NCBI GenBank assembly: GCA_017513185.1
Contig: JAFXGL010000003.1
Location: 42,447-106,446 of the forward strand
Direction: 5' to 3'
Source of the DNA: Candidatus Saccharimonadota bacterium
Lineage (GTDB): Bacteria; Patescibacteriota; Saccharimonadia; Saccharimonadales; Saccharimonadaceae
DNA length: 64,000 bases
Within the stretch, counting starts at the first letter, position 1. Every line of letters begins with the position of its first letter. Below, one piece after another: positions 35,632 through 44,062 of the stretch. The notes beneath the pieces are model-generated. The model made no database searches. It was given only the letters and a program-made list of their open reading frames with translations, and was not told where the DNA came from. The position numbers and the translations under genes are program-made.

Positions 35632-36105
35632 ATGGTAAAGAAAAATTCTAGTGATATTGTGAATTGGGAAGCGGAAGAGTATCTGCAAAGAAGCAAAGGT
35701 AAGGGGTGGTATATAGGGTTTGTAGTGGTGGTGCTGGGGCTAGTGGCGCTGTCGATAGTTTTGAAGTGGTGGACGTTTACGGCGCTCGTTGCGCTATCTA
35801 GTGTGGCGCTTTTGATATATGCCGTGAGGTCGCCGAGGAAGCTGCACTATTCCCTGTCTGACAAGGGGTTGCATGAGGGGAGTAAAGTGTATAACTACGA
35901 AGACTATAAGAGTTTTGGAGTGATGCAGGAGGGGGATAAATATGCGATTATTTTGACGCCGAGAAAGCGGTTTTCTCCGAGAGTGACAGTGTATTTTCCG
36001 CAGGAGAGTGGGGAGGAGATTGTGGATGCGTTTGGGATGAGGCTACCGATGGAGGAGGTGAAGCTGGATTTTTTGGATAAAATCGTGAGGATGCTTCGAA
36101 TATAA
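35632..36105 (+). CDS. Two-helix membrane protein with PH-like C-terminal domain
   Basis: A 157-residue protein: soluble N-terminus (about 25 residues, NWEAEEYLQRSKGKG), two adjacent membrane helices (WYIGFVVVVLGLVALSIVLK and FTALVALSSVALLIYAV) and a beta-rich C-terminal domain (LHYSLSDKGLHEGSKVYNY). I know it only as a kind of small membrane protein common in CPR genomes; no function can be given. TACAAT lies six bases before the ATG, so the transcript is probably leaderless. Confidence 0.75.
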   Translation: MVKKNSSDIVNWEAEEYLQRSKGKGWYIGFVVVVLGLVALSIVLKWWTFTALVALSSVALLIYAVRSPRKLHYSLSDKGLHEGSKVYNYEDYKSFGVMQEGDKYAIILTPRKRFSPRVTVYFPQESGEEIVDAFGMRLPMEEVKLDFLDKIVRMLRI

Positions 36106-36188
36106 GGCTTGTGCTTTCTTGTAAAGTGTGGTATATTAAGGGGTAAGTAGAGTTTTATATTAAAAATAAAATACAGAAAAGGGTGGCA

Positions 36189-36731
36189 ATGAATAACGAC
36201 GAATTGCAAAAAGCAATCGATGATATTACCAATAATAATGCGGCGGCAGAAGCGGCTCCGGCTGCTGATGCAACGGCCGAGAATGAGCAGCTTGCGAGCG
36301 AGCTAGCAGGGGCGGCCCCTGCAGCGGCGACGGCGGAATTTGCGCCGGCTCCTGCGCCTGCGCCGGAAGTGCCGGCCGAGCCAGGGATGCCTCCGGTGGC
36401 TGCGGCGGAAGCTGTAGCGCCAGAGATGGCAGAAGCAGTGGCGCCTGCGGCAGAGGCGGCTCCTGTGACGGAAGAAGTGGCGGCAGCGCCAGAGATAAAG
36501 CTGGGTAATGCCCCGGCGGCGGAAGCGCCGGCGTCTGATAATGCGACGCTAGAGGAGGCTTATAAGGAGCTGTATCCGCTCCTTGATAAGGTGGAGTTGC
36601 CGGTCGAGGAGAAGTTTGAGATTACGCTTAAATTCGGTGAGCCTTCGGAGGCGCTTGAGCTTGCGAAGCAGATTGCGGAGCCGACGGCGAAGGCGAATGC
36701 GTTGCTAAAGATAGTTAATAAGCTCAAATAA
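36189..36731 (+). CDS. Ala/Pro/Glu-rich low-complexity protein
   Basis: A 180-residue acidic protein. Residues 10-120 are an Ala/Pro/Glu repetitive, disordered stretch, and the last 60 form predicted helices (LEEAYKELYPLLDKVELPVEEK, ELAKQIAEPTAKANALLKI). An in-frame GTG six bases earlier overlaps the AAGGGTGG ribosome site, so the ATG at 36189 is preferred. No family recognised. It converges on groEL and shares a terminator with it. Confidence 0.7.
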   Translation: MNNDELQKAIDDITNNNAAAEAAPAADATAENEQLASELAGAAPAAATAEFAPAPAPAPEVPAEPGMPPVAAAEAVAPEMAEAVAPAAEAAPVTEEVAAAPEIKLGNAPAAEAPASDNATLEEAYKELYPLLDKVELPVEEKFEITLKFGEPSEALELAKQIAEPTAKANALLKIVNKLK

Positions 36732-36757
36732 AAAATAGCCCCTCGGGGCTATTTTTT
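36729..36757. terminator. Bidirectional terminator between the Ala-rich gene and groEL
   Basis: AAAAATAGCCCC-TC-GGGGCTATTTTTT is almost perfectly self-complementary, with A and T runs on both sides. Confidence 0.92.
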
Positions 36758-36762
36758 GTGGT

Positions 36763-38385
36763 TTAATACATTCCGCCCATGGAGCCGCCGGCGGGAGCTT
36801 CGGGTTCCTTTTCTGGGATTTCCACGATGAGGGCGCCCATCGTGATGGCTGTGGCGGCGATGCTGGTTGCGTTTTTAACAGCTTCTTTCGTCACGCGGGC
36901 AGGGTCGATGACGCCAGATTTTTTCATGTCGACAAGACCTTTTTCTGGAGTCATGACGTTGATGCCGAAGCCCGGCTTTGCTTTTTCTACTTCGGCAAGA
37001 AGGGCCTGGGCGTTTAGACCGGCGTTCTCTAAGATGTGGACGAGCGGACGTTTCAAGGCGTTTTTAACGATTTGGGTGCCGGCGTCAGTGCCTTTGAGAC
37101 TGTTTGCGAGGTTGACGAGCGTGACGCCACCGCCAGGGACGATGCCTTCACTAAGCGCAGCTTTAGTTGCAGCGACAGCATCGTCGACGCGATATTTCTT
37201 TTCGTCAATTTCGGTTTCGGTGGCACCACCGACTTTGATGACGGCGACCTTGCCCTGGAGGGCAGCGGCGCGTTTTTCTAATTGTTCCCTTTCATAGTCG
37301 GAAGTGGCGAGGCCAGCCTGGTTATTGATGAGGTCGATGCGGTCTTTGACGGCTTTTTTGCTGCCGGCGCCTTTGATGATGGTGGATTCGTCTTTGGTGG
37401 CGATAATCTTGCCAGCGCTACCTAGAACTTCGAGGCCGGCTTCTTCGAGCTTGAGGCCGCGGTCAGCAGAGACGAGCGTGGCGCCGGTGAGAATGGCGAT
37501 GTCTTCCATGATCTCTTTTCTGCGGTCGCCGAAAGCGGGAGCCTTGAGGACGAGGGAGTTGAAGACGCCTTTGAGCTTGTTTAAAACGAGGAGGGAGAGA
37601 GCTTCGCCTTCGACATCTTCGGCGATGATGACAAGGTCTTTTTGGCCAGCCTGAGCGCATTTTTCTAGAAGCGGGAGGATGTCGTTAGCGGCGGAAATCT
37701 TTTTGTCGGTGACGAGGATGGCGGGTTTGTCGAAGATGGCTTCCTGGCGGTTGACATCAGTGACGAAGAACGGGGAGGAGTAGCCTTTGTCGTAGGAGAA
37801 ACCCTCGACGATTTCTTGTTCCATTTCCAGACCTTGGCCAGCTTCAACGGTGACGACGCCGTCTTTGCCGATTTTACTGATGACTTCGGCGATGAGGTGG
37901 CCGATGGTTTCGTCGCCAGCGGAGATGGTGGCGACTTCGGCGACCTTGGAGTCGTCGCCTTCAATCTTTTCTGCTAGGCCGTCGATGCCTTTGACGATTT
38001 CTGCGCCGGCTTTTTCGATTCCCTTTCTGAGTTCCATCGGGTTTACGCCTGCGGCGATGAGCTTGTTGGCTTCATTTAGGATTTCGTAAGTTAAGACCGT
38101 GACGGTCGTCGTGCCGTCGCCGGCGGATTTGTTGAGTTTTTGGGCGGCGGTCTTAATCAGTTTAGCGCCGACTTCTTCGCCTAAGTTGTCTTCGGTCTTG
38201 CCGAGTTCGACGGCTTCGGCGACAGTGACGCCGTCGTGGGTGATGACGGGGGCACCGTATTCTTTTTCGATGACGACGTTTTTGCCCTTAGGGCCGAAAG
38301 TGACCTTGACGGCGTCGTAAAGCTGCTTGGCGCCGGATAAGACCTTTTCGCGGGCCTCGGCTTCGTAATAAATCTTTTTTGCCAT
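36763..38385 (-). CDS. groEL: Chaperonin GroEL (Hsp60)
   Basis: A 540-residue chaperonin of normal length. Visible hallmarks are AVKVTFGPKGKNVVIEK, the ATPase motif AGDGTTTVTVL, the apical VEGFSYDKGYSSPFF and the closing glycine/methionine tail GGSMGGMY. It forms the double-ring folding cage with GroES. It follows groES by 16 bases and shares its CIRCE-controlled promoter; an additional TATAAT lies just before its ATG. Confidence 0.97.
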   Translation of the reverse strand: MAKKIYYEAEAREKVLSGAKQLYDAVKVTFGPKGKNVVIEKEYGAPVITHDGVTVAEAVELGKTEDNLGEEVGAKLIKTAAQKLNKSAGDGTTTVTVLTYEILNEANKLIAAGVNPMELRKGIEKAGAEIVKGIDGLAEKIEGDDSKVAEVATISAGDETIGHLIAEVISKIGKDGVVTVEAGQGLEMEQEIVEGFSYDKGYSSPFFVTDVNRQEAIFDKPAILVTDKKISAANDILPLLEKCAQAGQKDLVIIAEDVEGEALSLLVLNKLKGVFNSLVLKAPAFGDRRKEIMEDIAILTGATLVSADRGLKLEEAGLEVLGSAGKIIATKDESTIIKGAGSKKAVKDRIDLINNQAGLATSDYEREQLEKRAAALQGKVAVIKVGGATETEIDEKKYRVDDAVAATKAALSEGIVPGGGVTLVNLANSLKGTDAGTQIVKNALKRPLVHILENAGLNAQALLAEVEKAKPGFGINVMTPEKGLVDMKKSGVIDPARVTKEAVKNATSIAATAITMGALIVEIPEKEPEAPAGGSMGGMY

Positions 38386-38401
38386 ATATATTATATCCTG
38401 T

Positions 38402-38659
38402 TTAGAGAGTTGCTAAGATGTCTTTTTCGTCGAGGATGATGTAGTCGACGTCCTCGATTTTGACGTTGGTGGTTGAGTATTCTTTGTAGATGATTTTGTC
38501 GTTCTTTTTGACGGATTTGACTTCGGGACCGACGGATTCGACGACGGCGAAAGATGGTTTTTCTTTTGAGTCGCTAGGCAGGAGAAGTCCGGAGGCGGTT
38601 TTTTCCGCGGGTTTTTCTACTTTGGCGACAACTCTGTCTTTTAGTGGTTTTAGGGTCAT
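38402..38659 (-). CDS. groES: Co-chaperonin GroES (Hsp10)
   Basis: An 85-residue protein, slightly shorter than the usual 94-97. LKPLKDRVVAKVEKPAEKTASGLLLP includes the mobile-loop region, and the C-terminus IEDVDYIILDEKDILA is typical. The frame opens upstream, but the ATG at 38659 has GGAGAAA at eight bases and matches family starts. A CIRCE operator lies 43 bp upstream. Confidence 0.95.
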   Translation of the reverse strand: MTLKPLKDRVVAKVEKPAEKTASGLLLPSDSKEKPSFAVVESVGPEVKSVKKNDKIIYKEYSTTNVKIEDVDYIILDEKDILATL

Positions 38660-38701
38660 GCGTTTATTTCTCCTTTTCTGTCGTCTATTGTAGCGCAAAA
38701 A

Positions 38702-38728
38702 TTAGCACTGTCAAGGGCGGAGTGCTAA
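38702..38728. promoter_or_regulatory. CIRCE operator (HrcA binding site)
   Basis: TTAGCACTG-N9-GAGTGCTAA matches the CIRCE inverted repeat TTAGCACTC-N9-GAGTGCTAA with one mismatch. Placement just upstream of groES predicts repression by HrcA and induction by heat. No hrcA gene lies in this window. Confidence 0.92.
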
Positions 38729-38735
38729 TTATAAG

Positions 38736-39872
38736 TTATTTTTCGTTTTTTGATTTTTTCAGAGAAAGAATAATTAGAGCGAGAATCATGGAGAGGACGG
38801 TAGCGAGTGCGACGGCGGTGACGATTTCGGTGTTGACGCTGGCTTTGTCTTTGGTTGCGGTGCCGGTGTTGGGCGGGACGATTTGGCCGTCTTTATAGGC
38901 TTCGGCGGTGAAGATCCATTTGATGTCGCCGGAAGTGTATTCGTAAGCGTTGCCGAGGCTTGACGGGGCGGAGAGTTCAATGGAGAGGTTGGTTTCTTTG
39001 CCTGGGTTGAAGGTTCCGAGTTCGTAGTTGGTGGCGAGGACGGATGGGTTGGAGGTGGGAACGGAAGAGAGGAGTTCGCCGTCTTGAGAAACTGTTAAGT
39101 TGAGTTTTGAGAGGAGGTCGGAAGCTCCGCTGTCGGGCTCGGCGCGGAGGTAGATTTTGACGAAGTCGTAGTCGGTGGCGATGTTTTTGACGGTGATGGT
39201 GCTTGAGCGAGTGTCGCCGGGCATGAATTGGCTTAAGTCACCGAAGAGGTTGCCTGTGGGGGAGAAAACGAAGTTTTCGGCGCCACCTTCGAAGCTGACT
39301 GTGGCGGTTGCGTAAGGGTTAGCGTCGAGGCCGCTGAGGCCGTTGTTTTTGGCTTGGGTGGCTTCGGCGGTGACGGTCAAGGTGTAAGTGGCGAGTTGAA
39401 ATTCGTCGTTGATGGTGTCGGCGAATTTGACCGAGCGGAAAATGGGTTCGGTTTGTTCGCCGTTATTTACTGCGAGGTTGTAATAATAAAAATTGTCCGG
39501 AGAAGCAGTCCAGTTTTCTCCGATTTCTTGAAGCGTCATGAGAGACGAAAAGTCAGTGATGTCGGTTTCGGTGCCGTCGCCGGCGGTCTTTTTGAGAGAG
39601 ACTTTGGCGCGAATCCAGACGGGTTCTAGGTCGATGTTCTCGACGTAGGGGATTTTGCTGTAAGTTTCTCCGGCGATGATGTTTTCTAGGTCGTGGAAGG
39701 GTTTTGAGCCGGTGGGGCCGTCGAGCTCGTTGAGGGCGATCTTGACCCCACCCATGGAGACGAGATTGTGCGCCGTTTCGGACGTGACGAAGTAGGCCAC
39801 GGTGCCACCCATCGCTAGGAGAAAAGCTATTCCTAGGATGAGAAGGGTCCGAATTTGAGGTTTGCGACGCAT
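38736..39872 (-). CDS. TasA/camelysin-like secreted protein with sortase-type tail
   Basis: A 378-residue protein. The SipW-type signal is LLILGIAFLLAMGGTVAYFVTSE. A beta-rich domain follows with TasA-like KIALNELDG, then a second beta region. The C-terminus shows PPNTG, a hydrophobic stretch (IVTAVALATVLSMILALIILSL) and a lysine-rich end, the layout of an LPXTG-like sorting signal. It is therefore probably cross-linked to the surface while its two upstream paralogues are released or polymerised. It is last in the sipW operon; 28 bp separate it from the preceding gene. Confidence 0.8.
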   Translation of the reverse strand: MRRKPQIRTLLILGIAFLLAMGGTVAYFVTSETAHNLVSMGGVKIALNELDGPTGSKPFHDLENIIAGETYSKIPYVENIDLEPVWIRAKVSLKKTAGDGTETDITDFSSLMTLQEIGENWTASPDNFYYYNLAVNNGEQTEPIFRSVKFADTINDEFQLATYTLTVTAEATQAKNNGLSGLDANPYATATVSFEGGAENFVFSPTGNLFGDLSQFMPGDTRSSTITVKNIATDYDFVKIYLRAEPDSGASDLLSKLNLTVSQDGELLSSVPTSNPSVLATNYELGTFNPGKETNLSIELSAPSSLGNAYEYTSGDIKWIFTAEAYKDGQIVPPNTGTATKDKASVNTEIVTAVALATVLSMILALIILSLKKSKNEK

Positions 39873-39900
39873 AATCTCTGTTTCCTGTTGGTGTTAGTGA

Positions 39901-40902
39901 TTAAAGGTTGTTGATGGCTTCGACGGCGTTGCTGAAGGTCTTGGCCTGGATGGCTTGGGCGTCAACCTTGACGTCGACTAGAGGGTTGCCGTTTGAATAG
40001 TCAAAATCAGTAACTTTGCTATCTTTGGTTAGTCTTACGGTGTTGATTGGGCTCCAGAAGGTCATTTCGGTCGGTTTGAGGGCCTGGGTTGTGACAGCGG
40101 CGTAGACTTTATATTCGACGTTGTCGATAGTTTCGGTGTATGGTTCGTAGTTATCCATGTCATCTTTAGCAGCGACTGGGAAGGCTTCATATTTGCCAGT
40201 GGTGGCGTTCTTTTTAACTGCGGTGAAGTAGCCTTGGATACCGTCTTCGGTTGCGTTAACGTCTTCTTCGTATGGGGTGCCTGGGATTTTTAGCTCGATA
40301 TTATCGGCGTAGCTGGTTGGGACCATGTAGCGAATTAAAACGTAGGCGTCGCTACTTTGGTCGTCGTTGCGGACGTAGGTGAACTTGCGAATCCATTGGC
40401 CAGGGACGATGTTTTCGGAGACGCGAGTGAAATATCCATCATGGTCATCGCCTTCTGCGATGCTCTTTTTGTAATCTTCGGCATCGTCGGAGATGAATGC
40501 GTCGGTGTAGCCCCAACTACGGTTGGCGGCGGTGTGACCAAAAGCGACGGCGGAGATGGTGTTGGCGTTGCCGACTTCAGCGTCTATGTTCGGGGTGCAG
40601 TAGCGGGCACTCTCATAAGAGCCGTTGATTAGAGAGTTGTTGCCGGCGGTGGTAGTAACGCTGGAAGAGGCGTTCCAGTCACAGTAGTCTGAGTCGGAAG
40701 CGAGAGCTGGGAAGTTACCCATGCGGCCAGAGTTTTCACGGTGAAGCTGAGATTCGAGAAGGCGGATTTTGACGTTGCCGACAGTGAAAGTGTTGGTTTC
40801 GGTCTTGGTGTCGGTGAAGTAGGCGATGGTGCCACCTGCGACTAAACCGGCGACGCCGAGGACGGCGGCGGCGGAGAGGATAGCTTTTTTGTTAGTTTTC
40901 AT
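39901..40902 (-). CDS. TasA/camelysin-like secreted protein, copy 2
   Basis: A 333-residue protein with the SipW-dependent signal ending VAGGTIAYFTDTKTETNTFTVG, a hallmark of TasA/camelysin family members, followed by an all-beta domain with NIVPGQWIRKFTYVRND, typical of the amyloid-like fibre subunits. No membrane anchor is present. TasA-type proteins build fibres in the Bacillus matrix. The sipW-like gene is two genes upstream in the same operon. Confidence 0.82.
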   Translation of the reverse strand: MKTNKKAILSAAAVLGVAGLVAGGTIAYFTDTKTETNTFTVGNVKIRLLESQLHRENSGRMGNFPALASDSDYCDWNASSSVTTTAGNNSLINGSYESARYCTPNIDAEVGNANTISAVAFGHTAANRSWGYTDAFISDDAEDYKKSIAEGDDHDGYFTRVSENIVPGQWIRKFTYVRNDDQSSDAYVLIRYMVPTSYADNIELKIPGTPYEEDVNATEDGIQGYFTAVKKNATTGKYEAFPVAAKDDMDNYEPYTETIDNVEYKVYAAVTTQALKPTEMTFWSPINTVRLTKDSKVTDFDYSNGNPLVDVKVDAQAIQAKTFSNAVEAINNL

Positions 40903-40940
40903 TTAATAACTCCTTTGATTATTAATAATTGTTTAACGAT

Positions 40941-41615
40941 TTAATATGTTTCGGCTAGATTTATGAAGGCGTCTTCGGCGTTCATAAAACCGGTGGTTTG
41001 GATGGTGTCGGAATAGACGCGAATGCCGAGCGTGCAACTGTTGGCGCCGGACTCACAAGTAAAGAGCGACTTGTCGACGCCGGAGAGGTCGCCGATTTTG
41101 ATGCTTTCTGTCGGCCAGGTGGCTGTGGTGCCATTTAGGTCGAGAGGGGTTTTACTTGTGAGGTAATATTCGGCGTAGGTGTCGGCAACGCTGGGGTTGT
41201 ATTTGACGATGTAATTATCGTCGCTACAAGTTTTTTCCGCGGCGGTTTCGACTTTGCAATCGTTCATGGACGAGGGTAGATTGAGCGTGATGACGTTAGC
41301 GAGGGCTTTCGGAATGACGATGCGGAAGCGTTGGTAAACGGGGATGTTACCGGTGTTTTTAGCCTGCGGGAAGAGGGGGATTTCGGACGTGTCTTCGATT
41401 GGCGGATAGTTGTTTGCGCTGAGTTCGCGCCAGTTGGCGCTGTCGGCGTTGGATACATCATCGTAAACGATGAATGTGCCCGAGGCGTTACCGACGGTGA
41501 ATTCGTTTTCTTTCGACTTCGTGTCGGTGAAATACGACAGGGTCATGGCCGAGCTGAGCGTGCAGAGCGCCATCACTACGAGCGCCGCAACGGTGATTCG
41601 AACCTTGTTGTACAT
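40941..41615 (-). CDS. TasA/camelysin-like secreted protein, copy 3
   Basis: A 224-residue protein with signal segment ITVAALVVMALCTLSSAMTL followed by SYFTDTKSKENEFTVGN, then a beta-rich domain with GNIPVYQRFRIVIPKAL and four cysteines (two near CKVETAAEKTC, two near FTCESGANSC) that could form disulfides. It is the smallest and first structural gene behind the signal peptidase, and shares signal and family with the next two genes. Confidence 0.82.
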   Translation of the reverse strand: MYNKVRITVAALVVMALCTLSSAMTLSYFTDTKSKENEFTVGNASGTFIVYDDVSNADSANWRELSANNYPPIEDTSEIPLFPQAKNTGNIPVYQRFRIVIPKALANVITLNLPSSMNDCKVETAAEKTCSDDNYIVKYNPSVADTYAEYYLTSKTPLDLNGTTATWPTESIKIGDLSGVDKSLFTCESGANSCTLGIRVYSDTIQTTGFMNAEDAFINLAETY

Positions 41616-41655
41616 CTATCTCCTTTCTCTACCTTTAGATTTAATATAACTTCAC

Positions 41656-42357
41656 TCATGCTACACTTTTTCTCGCAGTTTTCCTCCTTTCTTCCAATGT
41701 CCCTGGCAGGAATGTCCACGCCAGTAGGAGAGTGCCCGCTACCAGTGTGATATAAATGCCGGGAGGCTGTTGGATGTTATGTGCGATGTAACCAAGATAC
41801 GGAATGGTGAGAATTGGCGTGCCGAGCACGTTTTTGTAGTGGACGAGGGCGGCGTCTGGGGAGGAGTTGGCATCGCCCTGGGTGCGGAAGCGGAGAACAG
41901 TGGGGTCTTTTTCGTCAACTTCGATGCCGACGATGCGGTGGGTGACGACGGTTTTGTCGTTGTTGGCGACGTAGGAGATGACGTCACCGACCTGGAGAGA
42001 TTTGTAATCGGCAGGCTGGACGTAAATCATGGAGCCGACGGGATAATCTGGCTCCATGGAGCCGGACATGACAGTGAAAGTGCGGAAGCCGAGGATCTTG
42101 GCGCCGACGAGGGCGACAGCGAGGATGGCAACAGCGGCGGTGGCGAGAGTGCCAAGTTTGCTGCGGAGAAGTTTGAAGCGGGAGCGCTTGGGGGCGGAGG
42201 TGTCTGCAAACTTGGTGACGGTAGTGGTGAGGATGGGGGCGGGAGTTTCTGTAGGATCTTCGACGAAGTTGACCGGAATGACACGAGTGCGAGAGACGGA
42301 AAATTTTGGATAAAAAATTTCACTATAAACCACAACCGGAATCTTGGTTTGTGACAT
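41656..42357 (-). CDS. sipW: SipW-like (ER-type) signal peptidase I
   Basis: A 233-residue membrane protease. The catalytic serine lies in TVMSGSMEPDYPVGS; the second motif is VVTHRIVGI, with His where bacterial type-I peptidases have Lys, which defines the SipW/ER type; the third is FRTQGDANSSPD. One membrane helix is at about residues 68-90 and one at the C-terminus, giving the SipW topology. It should process the three TasA-like precursors encoded downstream, whose signals carry the matching YFTDT pattern. The N-terminal cytoplasmic part of 60 residues is long. Confidence 0.88.
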   Translation of the reverse strand: MSQTKIPVVVYSEIFYPKFSVSRTRVIPVNFVEDPTETPAPILTTTVTKFADTSAPKRSRFKLLRSKLGTLATAAVAILAVALVGAKILGFRTFTVMSGSMEPDYPVGSMIYVQPADYKSLQVGDVISYVANNDKTVVTHRIVGIEVDEKDPTVLRFRTQGDANSSPDAALVHYKNVLGTPILTIPYLGYIAHNIQQPPGIYITLVAGTLLLAWTFLPGTLEERRKTARKSVA

Positions 42358-42464
42358 TCCACCTCCACTTAATTAACATATCTATTATAGTCGATTTTTA
42401 ACGTGAGCGCAATGGCTTAATTTATAAATAAAAAATGGTGTTTTTATGATATAATCAGGGTGCA

Positions 42465-43946
42465 ATGAACTTGAAGAAGAAGGTCATGGAAGTTCCTGGG
42501 TATAATAAGCTGGTGAAGCCGGTGCATTTGACGCGGGCGATTTCTGCTGGGATGAAGTATAAGTTCCCGGCGAAGGGGATGAAGGTGATAGGGGTGACGG
42601 GGACGAACGGGAAGACGTCGACGTGTTTTTATATCTGGAAAATGCTGAATGAATCCGGACATCCGTGCGGCATAATGACGACTGTAGGTTGGGGCGGCGT
42701 CTCGCGGCGGTCTGCGTCTTCAGCAGATGCGTTGCTCACTCGACGTATGTCAAATACGTCTCGTTCCGCTACTCCTGCTTCATCGCATACCATCCGCGAT
42801 ACATCCGCCTTTAAATTGCACTCCGAATTAAATCACATGACTACTGTCGATCCGAAGGTTTTGAATCAGAGAATAGACGCTATCAAGCGTGCGGGGGCGA
42901 AGTATTTGGTGCTAGAGGTGACGAGCCATGCGATGGAGCAGTTTAGGACGCTGGGGGTACCTATTGAGGTGGCGGTGTTTACTAACCTGACGCACGAGCA
43001 TTTGGACTATCATAAGACGATGGAGAATTATCGCAAGGCGAAGTGTAAATTGTTTAAGAAGGCGAAGTTTGGAGTGATAAATGCGGACGACAAGAATAGT
43101 CGAGCGTTTATGAAGGTGGCAAAAGAATATATCACATATGGTATAAAAAACGGAAAGTTGCGCGCTAGGAAGGTGAAATTTGGCGTGGATGGCGGAGAAT
43201 ATGCATGCGGTGATATGAAAATTAAAACGAAGCTTCCGGGGGAGTTTAATGTGTATAATTCCCTAGCGGCAGTGGCAGTGGGGCAGAGGCTGGGGCTGGA
43301 TGATGAGGAGATAGAGAAAGGCATTGCGGCGCTAGAGAGCGTGGAGGGGCGGATGACGCGAGTGGATGAGGGACAGGATTTTAGCGTGATAGTGGACTAT
43401 GCGCATACGCCGGATGCACTAGAGAAGGCGTTTAAGGCGCTGGGCGAGGTGAAGGGGCGAGTGATTTCTGTGCATGGTGGGGCGGGGAGGAGAGATGAGA
43501 CGACGAGAGCGGAGCGCGGGGAGATATTGGCAAGAAATAGCGATATTGTGATAATTACCGAGGATGATTCGAGAGACGAGGACCCGGAGAAGATTGCCCG
43601 GCAGTTTGTGGAGGGGGCGGAAAAAGGTGGGAAGATTGAGGGGAAAAATTTGGCGGTGAACCTGGACCGGGAGGAGGCGATACGAGCAGCTATAAGACTT
43701 GCAAGGAAGGGGGATGTGGTGTTGCTACTAGGTAAGGGGCACGAGAAGAGCATCCTTAGGGCGGACGGGGCGCACGAGTTTGAAGATATAAAGGTGGCGC
43801 AGAAGTATTTGCGCGAGAGGGTGAGAGAGGATGAGCTGCGGCGAGAGGCGGCGGAAAAGGCGCGGAAGCTCAAAGAGGAGGTGGAGCGTAAAGAGGCAGA
43901 GCGAAAGCGCAAAGAGGAAGATAGGTACGGAAACATTACGGAGTAG
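42465..43946 (+). CDS. murE: Mur ligase, MurE-like (UDP-MurNAc-tripeptide synthetase)
   Basis: A 493-residue ligase that adds the third residue of the peptidoglycan stem peptide. The ATP loop GVTGTNGKTSTC lies near residue 46, so the usual N-terminal UDP-binding domain is mostly missing. LELDYHKTMENYRKAK, VDYAHTPDALEKAF and VHGGAGRRDETTR follow the family, with DDSR near the position of the DNPR motif that reads the diamino acid. Between VGWGG and ELNHMTTVDP there is an extra segment of about 39 residues coded by a palindrome. A charged helical tail of about 40 residues is also extra. TATAAT nine bases before the ATG suggests a leaderless transcript. Confidence 0.88.
   Translation: MNLKKKVMEVPGYNKLVKPVHLTRAISAGMKYKFPAKGMKVIGVTGTNGKTSTCFYIWKMLNESGHPCGIMTTVGWGGVSRRSASSADALLTRRMSNTSRSATPASSHTIRDTSAFKLHSELNHMTTVDPKVLNQRIDAIKRAGAKYLVLEVTSHAMEQFRTLGVPIEVAVFTNLTHEHLDYHKTMENYRKAKCKLFKKAKFGVINADDKNSRAFMKVAKEYITYGIKNGKLRARKVKFGVDGGEYACGDMKIKTKLPGEFNVYNSLAAVAVGQRLGLDDEEIEKGIAALESVEGRMTRVDEGQDFSVIVDYAHTPDALEKAFKALGEVKGRVISVHGGAGRRDETTRAERGEILARNSDIVIITEDDSRDEDPEKIARQFVEGAEKGGKIEGKNLAVNLDREEAIRAAIRLARKGDVVLLLGKGHEKSILRADGAHEFEDIKVAQKYLRERVREDELRREAAEKARKLKEEVERKEAERKRKEEDRYGNITE
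42693..42809. repeat. 117-bp palindromic element inserted in murE
   Basis: The segment starts GGCGG and ends CCGCC, with an imperfect inverted repeat throughout: TCGCGG/CCGCGA, CTGCG/CGCAT, AGCAG/CTGCT and the central GACGTATGTCAAATACGTC. It is 39 codons long and keeps the frame. The encoded Ser/Arg-rich stretch (RRSASSADALLTRR) has no counterpart in MurE proteins. Confidence 0.75.
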
Positions 43947-43962
43947 CCGACAGGGCTAGTGC

Positions 43963-43991
43963 TTGATATTTTTGCTGTTTTATGATATAAT
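43963..43991 (+). promoter_or_regulatory. Consensus-type promoter of the LRR gene
   Basis: TTGATA (43963-43968), 17-bp spacer, TATAAT (43986-43991) with TATG before it. The transcript begins with a small hairpin (GGCAC/GTGCC, 44003-44019). A near-identical promoter with a similar hairpin precedes the gene at 48793. Confidence 0.7.
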
Positions 43992-44062
43992 GAAGGGAGA
44001 TAGGCACTTTGGAGGTGCCATTGTTGTTTTGTAATCTGTTGCGAAGATAAAGGAGGGGTAAA

